This document shows positions 32,246-42,538 of a DNA stretch of 64,000 nucleotides, piece after piece (the first letter of the stretch is position 1; each line of letters opens with the position of its first letter). Source of the stretch: Tenacibaculum larymnensis. GTDB lineage: Bacteria > Bacteroidota > Bacteroidia > Flavobacteriales > Flavobacteriaceae. The DNA is taken from contig NZ_JAIWJY010000006.1 in assembly GCF_028829235.1 (NCBI RefSeq), positions 178,371 through 242,370 of the forward strand, given 5' to 3'. The position numbers and the translations under genes are program-made. The notes beneath the pieces are model-generated. The model saw only the letters and a list, made by a program, of their open reading frames with translations. It was not told the origin of the DNA and searched no databases.

Positions 32246-33139
32246 ATGACATTTCAACAGATTCGATATTTTTTAACGCTAGCAGAAGAGTTACATTTTT
32301 GGAAAACAGCAGAGAAAGTTTACACCTCTCAATCGTCATTAAGTAGGCAAATTCAGTCTTTAGAAGAAGAATTAGGTGTTACTTTATTTGAGCGAGATAA
32401 AAGAAATGTAAAACTTACCGAGGCTGGTGTATTCCTTAAGAAAAAATGGGACGTTTTATTAGACGAGTTTGATCGCACACATCAGCATGCTAAAAAAATT
32501 GATGAAGGTTCTTCCGGGCTTGTTAGTATTGCCTACCCTGGTTCTATCTCTTACAACTATTTACCTGAATTACTCAAAATATTTTCAGAAGAGAAACCTG
32601 ATTTAAAAGTAGAACTTATGGAACCTACTGACATTACACTTGAAAAACTACTTTCTAGTTATCAAATAGATTTTGCTTTTAGCAGAAATAAAGTTTTAAA
32701 TACTTCTATTTTATCTGAAAGATTGTATGCTGAACCTGTTTGCCTTGTAGTTCCGAAAGATCATTGGGTAACAGAAGATTCATTTGTAGATTTAAGGGAT
32801 GTAAAAGATGAAAAATTTATTCTTTCAGGTTTACATCATACAACTTATTTTTCTTCATTATTACGCAACATTTTTAATACTTACGGTTTTGAACCCCAAA
32901 CTCATATTGAATCTGATTTTGGAAGTATGATTTTAAATTTAATTGGTAGAGGTTTGGGTATTTCTATTTTACCCTACTCGTATCAATTTTCATTAAATAC
33001 CAATCTTCGTTTTATCACACTACCAGAAAGTACCGAACTATACATTAATTGGCGTAAAAATGACAATAGAAAGATTATTAAAAACGTTATTGACTATTCA
33101 GTAAAACTAGGTAAAAACTATAACCGAAAATTCATATAG
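32246..33139 (+). CDS. LysR-family transcriptional regulator
   Basis: 297 residues. The winged helix-turn-helix is at residues 1-60 (MTFQQIRYFLTLAEELHFWKT...SLSRQIQSLEEELGVTLFER) and the effector-binding domain from about 90. Divergent from the LysE gene, which it probably controls; the ligand may be the exported amino acid (inference from arrangement). Confidence 0.92.
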   Translation: MTFQQIRYFLTLAEELHFWKTAEKVYTSQSSLSRQIQSLEEELGVTLFERDKRNVKLTEAGVFLKKKWDVLLDEFDRTHQHAKKIDEGSSGLVSIAYPGSISYNYLPELLKIFSEEKPDLKVELMEPTDITLEKLLSSYQIDFAFSRNKVLNTSILSERLYAEPVCLVVPKDHWVTEDSFVDLRDVKDEKFILSGLHHTTYFSSLLRNIFNTYGFEPQTHIESDFGSMILNLIGRGLGISILPYSYQFSLNTNLRFITLPESTELYINWRKNDNRKIIKNVIDYSVKLGKNYNRKFI

Positions 33140-33264
33140 AATCAGTCAACTTAAAATTATTAAACCACATTTATATTGAGTATTTATTTTTAAATAACTT
33201 TTTTAATATAAATTGTAAGAAAGGGAAATATAATTCGTTATTAATACAATAAAATAACAATCGG

Positions 33265-33702
33265 ATGAATAAAATAACAATTATCATCTTTTTTCTAATA
33301 GGCTTAAGCACTACTTATGCCCAAGATTGGCAAACAGATTTTTCAAAAGCAAAAGAAATAGCTTCGCAAGAAAATAAACCTATCATCCTTGTTTTTCAAG
33401 GGTCAGATTGGTGCATTCCATGTATGAAGCTGAATAAAGAAGTTTGGAACACAAACACTTTTAAAGAGTATGCAAAAGAACATTATGTAATGTTACAAGC
33501 AGATTTTCCTAGAAAAAAGAAAAATAAATTATCTAAAGAACAACAGAACACCAATGCAAAACTGTTTGAAACTTATAACAAGAAAGGTTTCTTCCCTTTA
33601 GTTGTAGTATTAGATAAAGATGGAAAAGTATTGGGTGAAACAGGATATAAAAAAACAACTCCAGTATCATATATTGACGAATTAAATGCTTTCATTAAAT
33701 AA
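33265..33702 (+). CDS. Exported thioredoxin-fold protein
   Basis: 145 residues with signal peptide (cut near TTYAQ). Active site WCIPCMKL near residue 49 to 57; the fold follows the DUF255/thioredoxin_7 pattern (FKEYAKEHYVMLQADFPRKK...NKKGFFPLVVVLDKDG). First gene of the thioredoxin-ApbE-DUF4266-DUF3570 operon, which recurs in Bacteroidota. Overlaps apbE by 17 nt. Confidence 0.88.
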   Translation: MNKITIIIFFLIGLSTTYAQDWQTDFSKAKEIASQENKPIILVFQGSDWCIPCMKLNKEVWNTNTFKEYAKEHYVMLQADFPRKKKNKLSKEQQNTNAKLFETYNKKGFFPLVVVLDKDGKVLGETGYKKTTPVSYIDELNAFIK

Positions 33703-34681
33703 AACAGTCTCTTTTCTTCTACTGTTTTTAGTAGTTACTAGTTATAATTACGGTCAACAAACATATCAACGTACTCTCAAACTAATGGGTAGTCGTTTTG
33801 ACATTACAGTAGTTGCAAATGATTCGGCATTAGCAAACAAAAATATTGATATTGCCGTATCTGAAATTACAAGAATTGAAAAACTAATTTCTTCTTGGGA
33901 TATTAACTCACAAACATCAAAAATTAACAAGAATGCAGGTATTAAACCTGTTGTCATTGATTCAGAACTATTTAAACTTATTAAAAGAGCAATCTCTATC
34001 TCAAAATTAACCGATGGTGCTTTTGATATTAGTTATGCTTCAATGGACCGAATATGGAAGTTTGATGGTAGTATGACAAAAATGCCTCCTCCTAATAAGA
34101 TAAGTGCTTCTGTAGCTAAAGTTGGGTTCCAAAATATTATACTAGACAAAAGTAAAAATACTGTCTTTTTAAAAGAAAAGGGAATGAAAATTGGCTTTGG
34201 TGCTATTGGAAAAGGATACGCTGCAGATAAAGCCAAAGCATTGCTTATTTCTAAAGGTGTTTCTGCTGGTATTATCAATGCTTCAGGCGATATGAATACT
34301 TGGGGAAGTAAACCTGATGGTAAACCTTGGAAAGTTGCTATTACCAACCCTTTAAACAAAAACAAAGTATTTGCTCTTTTCCCTTTAATTAATAGTGCTG
34401 TAGTTACCTCTGGAAATTATGAGAAATTCGTAAATTTAAACGGAAAAAGATATACCCATATTATTGATCCCAGAACAGGGTATCCTTCTAGCGGAATTAT
34501 TAGTGTTACTGTTTTTGCTCCTAAAGCAGAACTAGCAGACGCCTTAGCTACATCAATCTTTGTAATGGGGAAAAATGTTGGTATAAACAGAGTTAATCAA
34601 TTACCAAAAATTGAATGCATTATTATTGATGATAAAGGTGAAATTTCAACCTCAAAAAATATAACGATAGACAAAATATGA
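33686..34681 (+). CDS. apbE: FAD:protein FMN transferase
   Basis: 331 residues. Contains MGSRFDIT, the GAIGKGYAADKA motif and the C-terminal RYTHIIDPRTGYP...TVFAPKAELADALATSIFVMG region typical of ApbE, with a hydrophobic N-terminal signal. ApbE covalently attaches FMN to Thr or Ser of exported proteins. No RnfG/NqrC-type target is near; the adjacent DUF4266 and DUF3570 proteins are possible partners. Confidence 0.93.
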   Translation: MLSLNKTVSFLLLFLVVTSYNYGQQTYQRTLKLMGSRFDITVVANDSALANKNIDIAVSEITRIEKLISSWDINSQTSKINKNAGIKPVVIDSELFKLIKRAISISKLTDGAFDISYASMDRIWKFDGSMTKMPPPNKISASVAKVGFQNIILDKSKNTVFLKEKGMKIGFGAIGKGYAADKAKALLISKGVSAGIINASGDMNTWGSKPDGKPWKVAITNPLNKNKVFALFPLINSAVVTSGNYEKFVNLNGKRYTHIIDPRTGYPSSGIISVTVFAPKAELADALATSIFVMGKNVGINRVNQLPKIECIIIDDKGEISTSKNITIDKI

Positions 34682-34887
34682 AAAAATTAATAGTTGCTAG
34701 TATAAGTATTTTCTTCTGCACAAGCTGTGTGGCTGTTAAAGAATACGAAAAAATAAATATCAACGATCCTGACATGGCACTTACGGAAAAAAAATGTGAT
34801 CGCTATGTAACCACTATGCATTCCTATAGAGAAGCAGCTTCTGGAGCTAATGGAGGTAAAACAGGAGGCGGTTGCGGCTGCAATTAA
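34678..34887 (+). CDS. DUF4266 small lipoprotein
   Basis: 69 residues. Lipoprotein signal ending in FFCTSC; then VKEYEKININDPDMAL and the tail SGANGGKTGGGCGCN characteristic of DUF4266. Overlaps apbE by 4 nt. Function unknown; the invariant Gly/Cys tail suggests it is a target of the operon's redox or flavin chemistry. Confidence 0.88.
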   Translation: MKKLIVASISIFFCTSCVAVKEYEKININDPDMALTEKKCDRYVTTMHSYREAASGANGGKTGGGCGCN

Positions 34888-34914
34888 TGTGTCAAATCTT
34901 TTAATAATTATAAT

Positions 34915-36228
34915 TTGAAATATTTTTTATCAATAACTTTTTTGTTTACATCATTCTTTAGCTTCTCTCAACAAGCTAAAGACTCAGTTAAGGTGTACAA
35001 AAAACGTGTTTTAGAAACTACCGAAGTAGATTTTTTAACAAGCTATTATAGCCAAGATGGTGATAATGCTGCAGTAAGTGGAGGTGTTGGTACGGAGGAA
35101 TTAACCGACATAACTGCCAACATTATTGTTTCTATTCCTTTAAATGATGATGATGCACTAACTTTAGACACAGGTATTTCTGCCTATACCTCAGCTTCTT
35201 CAAGTAATGTAAACCCTTTTGATAAAGGTACTGCTGACCCTTTTCAAGCATCTACAGGAGCCTCAAGTTCAGATTTATGGTTTAATTTTACAGGAAATTA
35301 TAGCCATAGTTCTGATGACAGAAACCAAATTTGGGCAGCAAAAGCCTCGGTTTCTTCAGAGTTTGATTACTCTTCAATAGGTTTCGGTGGAAGTTACACG
35401 AGACTTTTTAATGAAAAAAACACTGAACTTAGTATTAGTGCTAACATATACTTAGATACTTGGAAAACTATTTACCCTTATGAATTAAGACCTTTTTCTG
35501 ATGGAGGTGACGGTATAAATGATGCGTTATTTATCCAAAATACAGTTACAGGAAACCCTAATTACAATCCTATTTTTAATGATTTTTCTGATAAAGGCAG
35601 GAACTCTTATTCCTTTGGGCTAGGTTTTTCTCAAATTTTACATAAAAACGTACAAGGTTCATTAGCTTTTGATCTTACTAAGCAAAGTGGCTTGCTTTCT
35701 ACTCCTTTCCAAAGAGTGTATTTTAGTGATATAGACGATTCGTTTATTGACAACTTTCAATTAGCAGATGCTAACGAAAAACTACCAAACAATAGGCTTA
35801 AGATTGCCTTAGGTGGTAGACTAAATTGGTACTTGAACGAGTTACTTACAATTCGAACTTTTTATCGTTACTATTTTGACGATTGGGGAATTAACTCTCA
35901 TACAGCAAGTATTGAAATTCCTGTAAAGATTACAGATAAGTTCATATTGTACCCTTCATACCGATTTTATAACCAAACTGCGGCAGATTATTTTGCAGCT
36001 TACGAAAAACATTTGTCTACAAACAATTTTTATACCTCAGACTATGATCTTTCAAAATATTCTTCTAACCAATTTGGTTTTGGTGTTTCTTATACTGATA
36101 TTTTTTCAAAAGCACATATATGGAAGTTTGGACTAAAAAGTATTGATGTGAAGTTTTATAAGTATGACAGAAATACAACTTTTAACTCAAGTTTAATTAC
36201 GGCAGGGTTTAAGTTTATTATGGACTAA
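34915..36228 (+). CDS. DUF3570 outer-membrane-type protein
   Basis: 437 residues with signal peptide (cut near FSQQ), predicted beta-barrel: repeated alternating strands, aromatic girdle residues and a terminal strand ending FKFIMD. VDFLTSYYSQDGDNAAVSGGVGTEEL is the family start. Starts at TTG 28 nt after DUF4266; last gene of the operon. Confidence 0.85.
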   Translation: MKYFLSITFLFTSFFSFSQQAKDSVKVYKKRVLETTEVDFLTSYYSQDGDNAAVSGGVGTEELTDITANIIVSIPLNDDDALTLDTGISAYTSASSSNVNPFDKGTADPFQASTGASSSDLWFNFTGNYSHSSDDRNQIWAAKASVSSEFDYSSIGFGGSYTRLFNEKNTELSISANIYLDTWKTIYPYELRPFSDGGDGINDALFIQNTVTGNPNYNPIFNDFSDKGRNSYSFGLGFSQILHKNVQGSLAFDLTKQSGLLSTPFQRVYFSDIDDSFIDNFQLADANEKLPNNRLKIALGGRLNWYLNELLTIRTFYRYYFDDWGINSHTASIEIPVKITDKFILYPSYRFYNQTAADYFAAYEKHLSTNNFYTSDYDLSKYSSNQFGFGVSYTDIFSKAHIWKFGLKSIDVKFYKYDRNTTFNSSLITAGFKFIMD

Positions 36229-36280
36229 TAAAATTCTCATAAAATAAAAGTTATATCCAATAAGAGTTTTATCCAAAACT

Positions 36281-37549
36281 CTATCTAAATCTTAAATCAT
36301 AAGATATTCCTAAAGTGTATAGTAAAAAATATTCGCCGCGAGCAAAACTTTTTTCTTCTCTTAAAATATTTACTGATGCTTTCCAAGCATGCTTTTTACT
36401 TTTAGATGTAAATGCATATTCACCACTAATTTTTTGTGTTTTTAAATCAAAAACAACCGTTTGCTCTGTATTTACAGGAAATCTGTCAATTTCAGGGGAG
36501 AATCCTGCCCCTACTGCAATGCCAAAATAGTTATCAGCGTCACTATAATATCTACGATAGGTTAGTGTAACAGATTTACTTGTACCATTATCATTAGGTG
36601 TAAAATAAGGTCTTAATGACCAGTAACTATTTCCTGTATACCAACCTACAGACCCCGTATAAATAGTTGTTGTTTCAGAAAACTTTAGCCCTCTAAAGCC
36701 TAAAGAAACTTCTAAGCTAAATGGTAACGACTTATACAATTCTGCTCCATAACGAACCTTGGGAAACAAACTAGAATTTGAAAAACCTGCACTCACATAT
36801 GCATATAAACCATCTGTTATTCTTGGGTATAAGTCTACTTCATATTGTAAATTATCTGTATCAAAACGTCTTGAGTAGTTTATTTTAGCTATAATACTCC
36901 CATATTTTGTTTGTCTTGTATAATTAAGTGTGCTGTAGTGAGATGCATCTCTTTCATTTTTATTATATAAAACTGTTGAATAACTCAGTCCAACGCTATT
37001 AAAACGCAATGTATTGATTAAGCTTTCTTTGTAAGAAATTGCTTTAGAATTGTTAGCATCAATACTAATTATTTTATCTAGCGTTATTAAAGCTTCTTCT
37101 GGGTTTTGTAGTTTTTCTTCTGACTTTGCTTTTAGGTATAATAAATCTGTGTCATCTGGAAAATATGATAATGCTTTTTTCACCAAGTCATTTGCTTTAT
37201 ATGGCAGTGAAGCGTACAACTCGTTTTTAATTGTTGCTATCCAATCATTTTTCCTTTTTGGATCTTTTTTCAACACATATTCAAACTCTTTTCTAGCTTC
37301 TTTATAGTTTCCATCCCAAGAATAAGTACTTGCCAAAAAGGAACGCACATCTAAATAATTTGGATATTTTGTTAAAATAAATCGTAAGGTATCTTGAGCT
37401 TCCTTTCGTTGTTTATTAAAAGTCATTTTTCTCGCTTTTTCAAAAGCTACATCAGGGTCACCTTGAAATACTTTCTGTTGTGAAAAAACAGAGCACACAA
37501 ACAAAGTTAACAGTATACAAAGGTGATACTTTATACTTTTTAGGATCAT
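36281..37549 (-). CDS. YaiO-family TPR plus outer-membrane beta-barrel protein
   Basis: 422 residues with signal peptide. TPR-like helical repeats (about 32-175, PDVAFEKARKMTFNKQRKEA...) are followed by a YaiO-type barrel (about 185-422), ending YDLRFR. Overlaps the sulfatase gene by 4 nt (ATGA) and is the last gene of a five-gene operon, suggesting a surface-export role for a polymer made upstream. Confidence 0.8.
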   Translation of the reverse strand: MILKSIKYHLCILLTLFVCSVFSQQKVFQGDPDVAFEKARKMTFNKQRKEAQDTLRFILTKYPNYLDVRSFLASTYSWDGNYKEARKEFEYVLKKDPKRKNDWIATIKNELYASLPYKANDLVKKALSYFPDDTDLLYLKAKSEEKLQNPEEALITLDKIISIDANNSKAISYKESLINTLRFNSVGLSYSTVLYNKNERDASHYSTLNYTRQTKYGSIIAKINYSRRFDTDNLQYEVDLYPRITDGLYAYVSAGFSNSSLFPKVRYGAELYKSLPFSLEVSLGFRGLKFSETTTIYTGSVGWYTGNSYWSLRPYFTPNDNGTSKSVTLTYRRYYSDADNYFGIAVGAGFSPEIDRFPVNTEQTVVFDLKTQKISGEYAFTSKSKKHAWKASVNILREEKSFARGEYFLLYTLGISYDLRFR

Positions 37550-39957
37550 TCTTTTAATGCTTTTTCTAATTCTACATACTCTTTATTGTCTGGATAAATT
37601 GTTAAGAGACTATCCATAATTTTTAATGCCTGATTTTTTTGTTTCAATCGTTGGTGTGCTTTTGCTAGCTTAAAACTTATGTCTGGGTTTTTGACTTCAT
37701 TTGCATAAGCTTCTTTAGCTACAGCTATACTTTTACTTTCTTGACCAGACCACCAGTATAAATCTAACAAAGCAACATATGTATCATCATAAAACGGATG
37801 CCTTTCAACTGCATTTAACAAGAGTTTTTCTGCTTCTTTATATTCTCCATCCCAAGACAAAGTTCTAGCCTTTAAAATTCTTGTATCTGCATGATTTGGC
37901 ATATTATTTAAGATGAAATCGCATAATAGTCTCGCTCCCGCCCTATCTCCATCAAAAGCCTTTGATCTTGCTATTAAAAACACCTCATCAAACGTTTTTC
38001 CTTCTGTTATTTCTCTTATACTTTTTTGTTCTTCTTCTGTAAATTGAATTTTGGATTGTTTTTTTTCATAAATAACATCTGGGTAAATTTTATCTTGCTG
38101 AGTTACATATTTATTGATTGCTTTAAACTCTTCAAAAGACTTTTTTACCTCGGTAAGTATTTTTCCATCATTAATTTTATGGGTATCGAAAGCTTTATCT
38201 ATTTTATACAAATCTCCATCAGAAAGTAAATATTCTCCATCAATAAAATCTTTCAAACCTCCTTTGTAACGCATTAAGCCTATTTGATGAATATTTCTAA
38301 ATCTTTTTGTGGTATCTAAACCTATTCCTACCCACGCAGTTTCTTTTAATGGTTCTAGCATATAGTTATTCGTTAAAAAGGAATAGAGACTCGGAGCTAT
38401 ATCTAAATGAGAAGAGACAGATTTAAAGCGTTCCGCTTTTTTCAACATGGAACTATATATTAGCAACGGTACATGAAACCTACACAGTTTATCTTTTTGT
38501 TCTATCGGAATTAATCTATGATCACCCGTAATCACAAAAATTGTATTATCAAAATCTTCTCTTTCTTTATAACTCTCCATAAAGTTTTTTAGAGAGTTAT
38601 CACTGTAAAGTAGTGTTGCATAAATATCTTTTTTATTTTCTATTTCTCTTTTAGAAACTCCAAAAACCCGTGATGTATTTAATATACTGTCTACTTTCTT
38701 TTTATAGATTTCTTTCTCTGGAAACACAAAAGGTTCGTGATTACTAAGTGTTGCTATCACATCTAACCTAGGCTGCTTTTTATTTTTTAAAGTACTTACA
38801 ACTTTTTTAAACATTTCTGCGTCTGGATAGCCCCAAGAAAAACCATCTACTCCACCTGTTTTTACATATGACGGTCCATATTTATTTTCGTCAACAATAA
38901 AATCAACGCTATTATATTCTAAAAAGTTAATGATTTTATCAAAGCTAGATTGGGTTCCTGTATAATACGAAGTTGTATACCCGTTTGCTTTTAATATATT
39001 AAATAGCGATAGGTGTGATGGTGTTTTGGGTATTTCTAAAAAACCTGTGTCTCCAAAAGGTAACGATCCAAGTAGTGAAGGTAGTACCCCAAAGGTTCGA
39101 CCGGTGTTACTAACAAAATTCTCCCAATATAACGATTGTGTTATTAGGTTATCTAAATATGGAGTAAATCCGCTATATGAATTGCCATCTACAAACTCAC
39201 TCCCTAATCCTTCCATTATAATTATAACTATATTAGGTTTTTGCAATTTTGTATTAAAAAAAGCTCCTAACACATCTTTTGTTTCTTCTGATGGTTTTAA
39301 AAAGGGATACTCTTTTATTTCTCCTGGTTGATAGCTGTATGTTTGTGCTTCGTCTAATTTAAATTTTAAAATATCTGTTGCTAAAAAACTTATTTTATTT
39401 TGATATTTAGCTTCATTAAATTCTAAACTAAAGAGCCTTAATAGTACTGCCACTATTAGCAACCCTAGAGCTGTTTTAAGAAAAAGCTTTTCTGGTATTT
39501 TCTTTTTGAACAGGTAAACAACTACTAAAAATAATAACGGAATTACTAGGAAAAGTAGATAGTTGACAACAGAAAACGATTCTGAAGATTCAATAGTTTT
39601 ATAAATATCGTCATACGAATACCCTAAAAGATCTGCTCCTAAGTTTAACAGAGTAGTTGTACTATATTTTACTAAAGAAAACTCTCCTATAACAAGAAAT
39701 ACTCCTAGGGCTATGGCTGTTATTTCCGCTATTTTTTTATTTCCTAGCCCTACTAAATAATATATTGGCAAAAACAACACTCCTATTGTTACAACTGTTA
39801 TAAAAGCATGTAATAGCTTATACATAACAAGTTTTGCAACATAAATTATTGTATGTGTTTCTTTAAAACTAACAAAAACCTCTACTACACCCAGTAACCA
39901 AAACATTACTAATAATGCTGCAAGTACTTTTAAATATATTAATAGGCTTTTTTTCAT
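37546..39957 (-). CDS. Membrane sulfatase-fold (LTA-synthase-like) protein with TPR tail
   Basis: 803 residues. Five N-terminal membrane helices (to about 175), then an extracytoplasmic alkaline-phosphatase/sulfatase domain with PNIVIIIMEGLGSEF, the catalytic Thr in NTGRTFGVLPSLLGS and the metal motif VITGDHRLIP. The last 130 residues are TPR-like (GDRAGARLLCDFIL..., GEYKEAEKLLLNAV...). Enzymes of this type transfer phospho-glycerol or phosphoethanolamine groups or cleave sulfate esters; here it probably decorates the neighbouring polysaccharide. Confidence 0.82.
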   Translation of the reverse strand: MKKSLLIYLKVLAALLVMFWLLGVVEVFVSFKETHTIIYVAKLVMYKLLHAFITVVTIGVLFLPIYYLVGLGNKKIAEITAIALGVFLVIGEFSLVKYSTTTLLNLGADLLGYSYDDIYKTIESSESFSVVNYLLFLVIPLLFLVVVYLFKKKIPEKLFLKTALGLLIVAVLLRLFSLEFNEAKYQNKISFLATDILKFKLDEAQTYSYQPGEIKEYPFLKPSEETKDVLGAFFNTKLQKPNIVIIIMEGLGSEFVDGNSYSGFTPYLDNLITQSLYWENFVSNTGRTFGVLPSLLGSLPFGDTGFLEIPKTPSHLSLFNILKANGYTTSYYTGTQSSFDKIINFLEYNSVDFIVDENKYGPSYVKTGGVDGFSWGYPDAEMFKKVVSTLKNKKQPRLDVIATLSNHEPFVFPEKEIYKKKVDSILNTSRVFGVSKREIENKKDIYATLLYSDNSLKNFMESYKEREDFDNTIFVITGDHRLIPIEQKDKLCRFHVPLLIYSSMLKKAERFKSVSSHLDIAPSLYSFLTNNYMLEPLKETAWVGIGLDTTKRFRNIHQIGLMRYKGGLKDFIDGEYLLSDGDLYKIDKAFDTHKINDGKILTEVKKSFEEFKAINKYVTQQDKIYPDVIYEKKQSKIQFTEEEQKSIREITEGKTFDEVFLIARSKAFDGDRAGARLLCDFILNNMPNHADTRILKARTLSWDGEYKEAEKLLLNAVERHPFYDDTYVALLDLYWWSGQESKSIAVAKEAYANEVKNPDISFKLAKAHQRLKQKNQALKIMDSLLTIYPDNKEYVELEKALKE

Positions 39958-39963
39958 AATTCA

Positions 39964-41397
39964 TTACTTGTTACTCAATCCTTTTCTAGTCATTTTTCCC
40001 CATTTAAGCTTTTTATTAAAATAGTAGTCTTTATTTCCTTTTAGCGCTGCATATAAGACTACTGGATGCAAAAGAAATGGTTCTATAAATGCTGACTTTA
40101 TTAACTGAAAGCCTACTCCCCTTTTTTTATATTGGTGAAAGCTAAATTCTTCTGAAAAAATTGCTAATAAGGTGTAAATTACTGAAGAAAAATAGGCTAC
40201 CAAGAAAAATCCAAGTACGTAATTCCAGTGAACACTTCCTATAAAAAGTAAAACTGTAAAATATATAATTCCTAATACTTCAATTATAGGCGCTAGTCGC
40301 TCAAAAAGAAACCAATAAGGAAAACTTAACATTCCTAAAACTCTATATTTTGGGTTGAATCCTATTACTCTGTGTGTTTTTAATGTTTCAATTGTTCCTC
40401 TTGTCCATCTATTTCGTTGTGATATAAATGTTCTATAACTTTCTGGAGCTTCCGTCCAACATAAAGGATCTGGAATATATGCTACTTTATATTTTTTGTT
40501 TTGCTCTTCCATATACCTACGCATTCGAACAACAATTTCCATATCTTCTCCAACTGTTTCTGTACTATATCCGCCTACTTTAATGGCTATGTTTTTATCG
40601 AACATTCCAAACGCTCCTGAAATTACCAACAATCCATTTAATTTACTCCATGCCATTCTACCCAATAAAAAAGATCGTAAGTATTCTAGTATTTGTAATC
40701 TAACTAAGGTTGCTTTTGGGTAGTTTATATCTATTAATTTCCCGTTTTTTATAATACATGAGTTAGCTATTCTTATAACTCCTCCAGATGCAATTACTTT
40801 TCTATCTGTATATTCTAAAAAAGGCTTAATCATTTTTTGTAGTGAGTCTTCCATCAGCAGGCAATCTACATCAATACAAGCCACATAATCATTTTTACTA
40901 ATGTTTAGCCCTACATTAAGGGCATCTGCTTTTCCTCCATTTTCTTTATCTACTACAATAAGTCTTTCAAAGGCTGGGTTTTTTGATTTAAAAACTCCTG
41001 CCCTTATTGGTTTTGTTTTGATACGTTCATTAATTAGATATTCTACCTTCTCTAAATTGTAAGCTTTAATTAACTTTTCTAAACTATCATCTGTACTTCC
41101 ATCATTAACTATAATTACATCATAATCTGCATAGTGAGTAGAAAGCAATGACCTTACATTTTCTACAATATTTAAACTTTCATTATAGGCTGGAGCAATT
41201 ATTGAAATGCCTGGTGCTAACCTTGATGATAAGATTTCTTTGTAATTAACAAAGCTATTTTTTCGTAAATATGAAATTGTTTCTTTTCTAGAGTAAACTG
41301 CTAGTATCCCGTAGGATACTAAAACCAAAAACGAGTATCCTAAAAATAAAAAGTGAATGATTAACAATATGTAATATGCAACACTTGAAGTATCCAT
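39964..41397 (-). CDS. Processive GT2 glycosyltransferase (HasA/PgaC-like)
   Basis: 477 residues. N-terminal helix; GT-A motifs IIAPAYNESLN, VNDGST, CIDVDC (DxD), GEDMEI and the processive-synthase signature QRNRWTRGT; three or four C-terminal membrane helices. Likely polymerises and exports a polysaccharide through the inner membrane. Polymer identity not predictable. Confidence 0.9.
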   Translation of the reverse strand: MDTSSVAYYILLIIHFLFLGYSFLVLVSYGILAVYSRKETISYLRKNSFVNYKEILSSRLAPGISIIAPAYNESLNIVENVRSLLSTHYADYDVIIVNDGSTDDSLEKLIKAYNLEKVEYLINERIKTKPIRAGVFKSKNPAFERLIVVDKENGGKADALNVGLNISKNDYVACIDVDCLLMEDSLQKMIKPFLEYTDRKVIASGGVIRIANSCIIKNGKLIDINYPKATLVRLQILEYLRSFLLGRMAWSKLNGLLVISGAFGMFDKNIAIKVGGYSTETVGEDMEIVVRMRRYMEEQNKKYKVAYIPDPLCWTEAPESYRTFISQRNRWTRGTIETLKTHRVIGFNPKYRVLGMLSFPYWFLFERLAPIIEVLGIIYFTVLLFIGSVHWNYVLGFFLVAYFSSVIYTLLAIFSEEFSFHQYKKRGVGFQLIKSAFIEPFLLHPVVLYAALKGNKDYYFNKKLKWGKMTRKGLSNK

Positions 41398-41409
41398 AGT
41401 TTTCTTTTT

Positions 41410-42516
41410 TTACTGGGTATTTTCTAAAAAATCAATAACCTTAAAATTCCCTAGCCTACTTATTTCATTTTTAATACCTATAAATTTAGGGGAGTCTATT
41501 TGTTTTAAAATTTTTAGGGCTAAAACTTTAATTTCAAAAACGTTACTGGTAACATATTTTAAAACAAAAGGCTCTTCTTCTTTTGCTCCCATATTTTCCA
41601 ACAACTTAAATACAGCTATTTGTTCTTTTACCGATAAAGTTTCATAAGTATTAATTAGCAATTCTTTTGCTTCTGTTATATACAAGTAGTTTAAAACATT
41701 TATTGTTTTAAGACGAATCTCACTATTTTTATGCTGTATTAGTTGTAGTAGTTCTTCTTTTGTTCCCCTTAAATTATAAACTCTTACTAATTCAAGAGCT
41801 AATAATACAACATAATCATTTTTAGAGTTTAACCACTTACCAGCATCGGGGGTTTCTTGAGATTTTATTCCTTGTAATGCGTCTAAAATTCCTATTCGAT
41901 CCCAAACGGAAATTGATGACTTTAAGTTATCTAAAAAATCAAGTCCTTTAAAACCAAATAAATTTATAAAGTATAAATAGGCTTGTCTACGAACCTCCAT
42001 TTTAGAATGATTAATACACTTCGCTACTTCATTTTGAGCTTCTAATACTTTAAACCTTCTTAAATCTCTAATTCCTATTGCTATTATATGCCATTTACTA
42101 CTTTTTAGCTTAGATAAGGCTCGCGTGTCTAGCTCTAATTTTTTATACAACTGATTAATTATATCAATCATATTACCAGAAACTTCTCCTTTTAATTTTA
42201 AAAGTGTATTAACAAATGTTTTTCTGTTTATACTGGTTATTAAACTGAGTTTTATTTGTGAGACAATCTTTTTCTGAGTACTGTTTACTTCTTTACTATC
42301 TTCACATGCATATAGGTAGTCTACAATATAAATTTCATATTGCTCACTCTGATTTTTAACAAATGCTTCTTTTTTTCTCAAACGAAATCTTACCACTTTT
42401 AAAAATAGGACAAGACTTAGTAAAATAAAAAAGAAGACTATAGTAAGTATCCAGATTATTTTGGCAATAGACGGAAGGCCTTTTAAAAAAGAATCGATAA
42501 ATTGAGGGGGGACCAT
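41410..42516 (-). CDS. Membrane-anchored HEAT-repeat protein
   Basis: 368 residues. One helix at about 15-42 (IAKIIWILTIVFFFILLSLVL), then a cytoplasmic region dominated by HEAT-like helical pairs (FKVLEAQNEVAKCI...EVRRQAYLYFINLFG, IRLKTINVLNYLY, VFEIKVLALKIL). Likely a scaffold or regulator of the glycosyltransferase 12 nt downstream. No catalytic residues seen. Confidence 0.75.
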   Translation of the reverse strand: MVPPQFIDSFLKGLPSIAKIIWILTIVFFFILLSLVLFLKVVRFRLRKKEAFVKNQSEQYEIYIVDYLYACEDSKEVNSTQKKIVSQIKLSLITSINRKTFVNTLLKLKGEVSGNMIDIINQLYKKLELDTRALSKLKSSKWHIIAIGIRDLRRFKVLEAQNEVAKCINHSKMEVRRQAYLYFINLFGFKGLDFLDNLKSSISVWDRIGILDALQGIKSQETPDAGKWLNSKNDYVVLLALELVRVYNLRGTKEELLQLIQHKNSEIRLKTINVLNYLYITEAKELLINTYETLSVKEQIAVFKLLENMGAKEEEPFVLKYVTSNVFEIKVLALKILKQIDSPKFIGIKNEISRLGNFKVIDFLENTQ

Positions 42517-42538
42517 AAAGTTGAGGGATAAGTTTATT

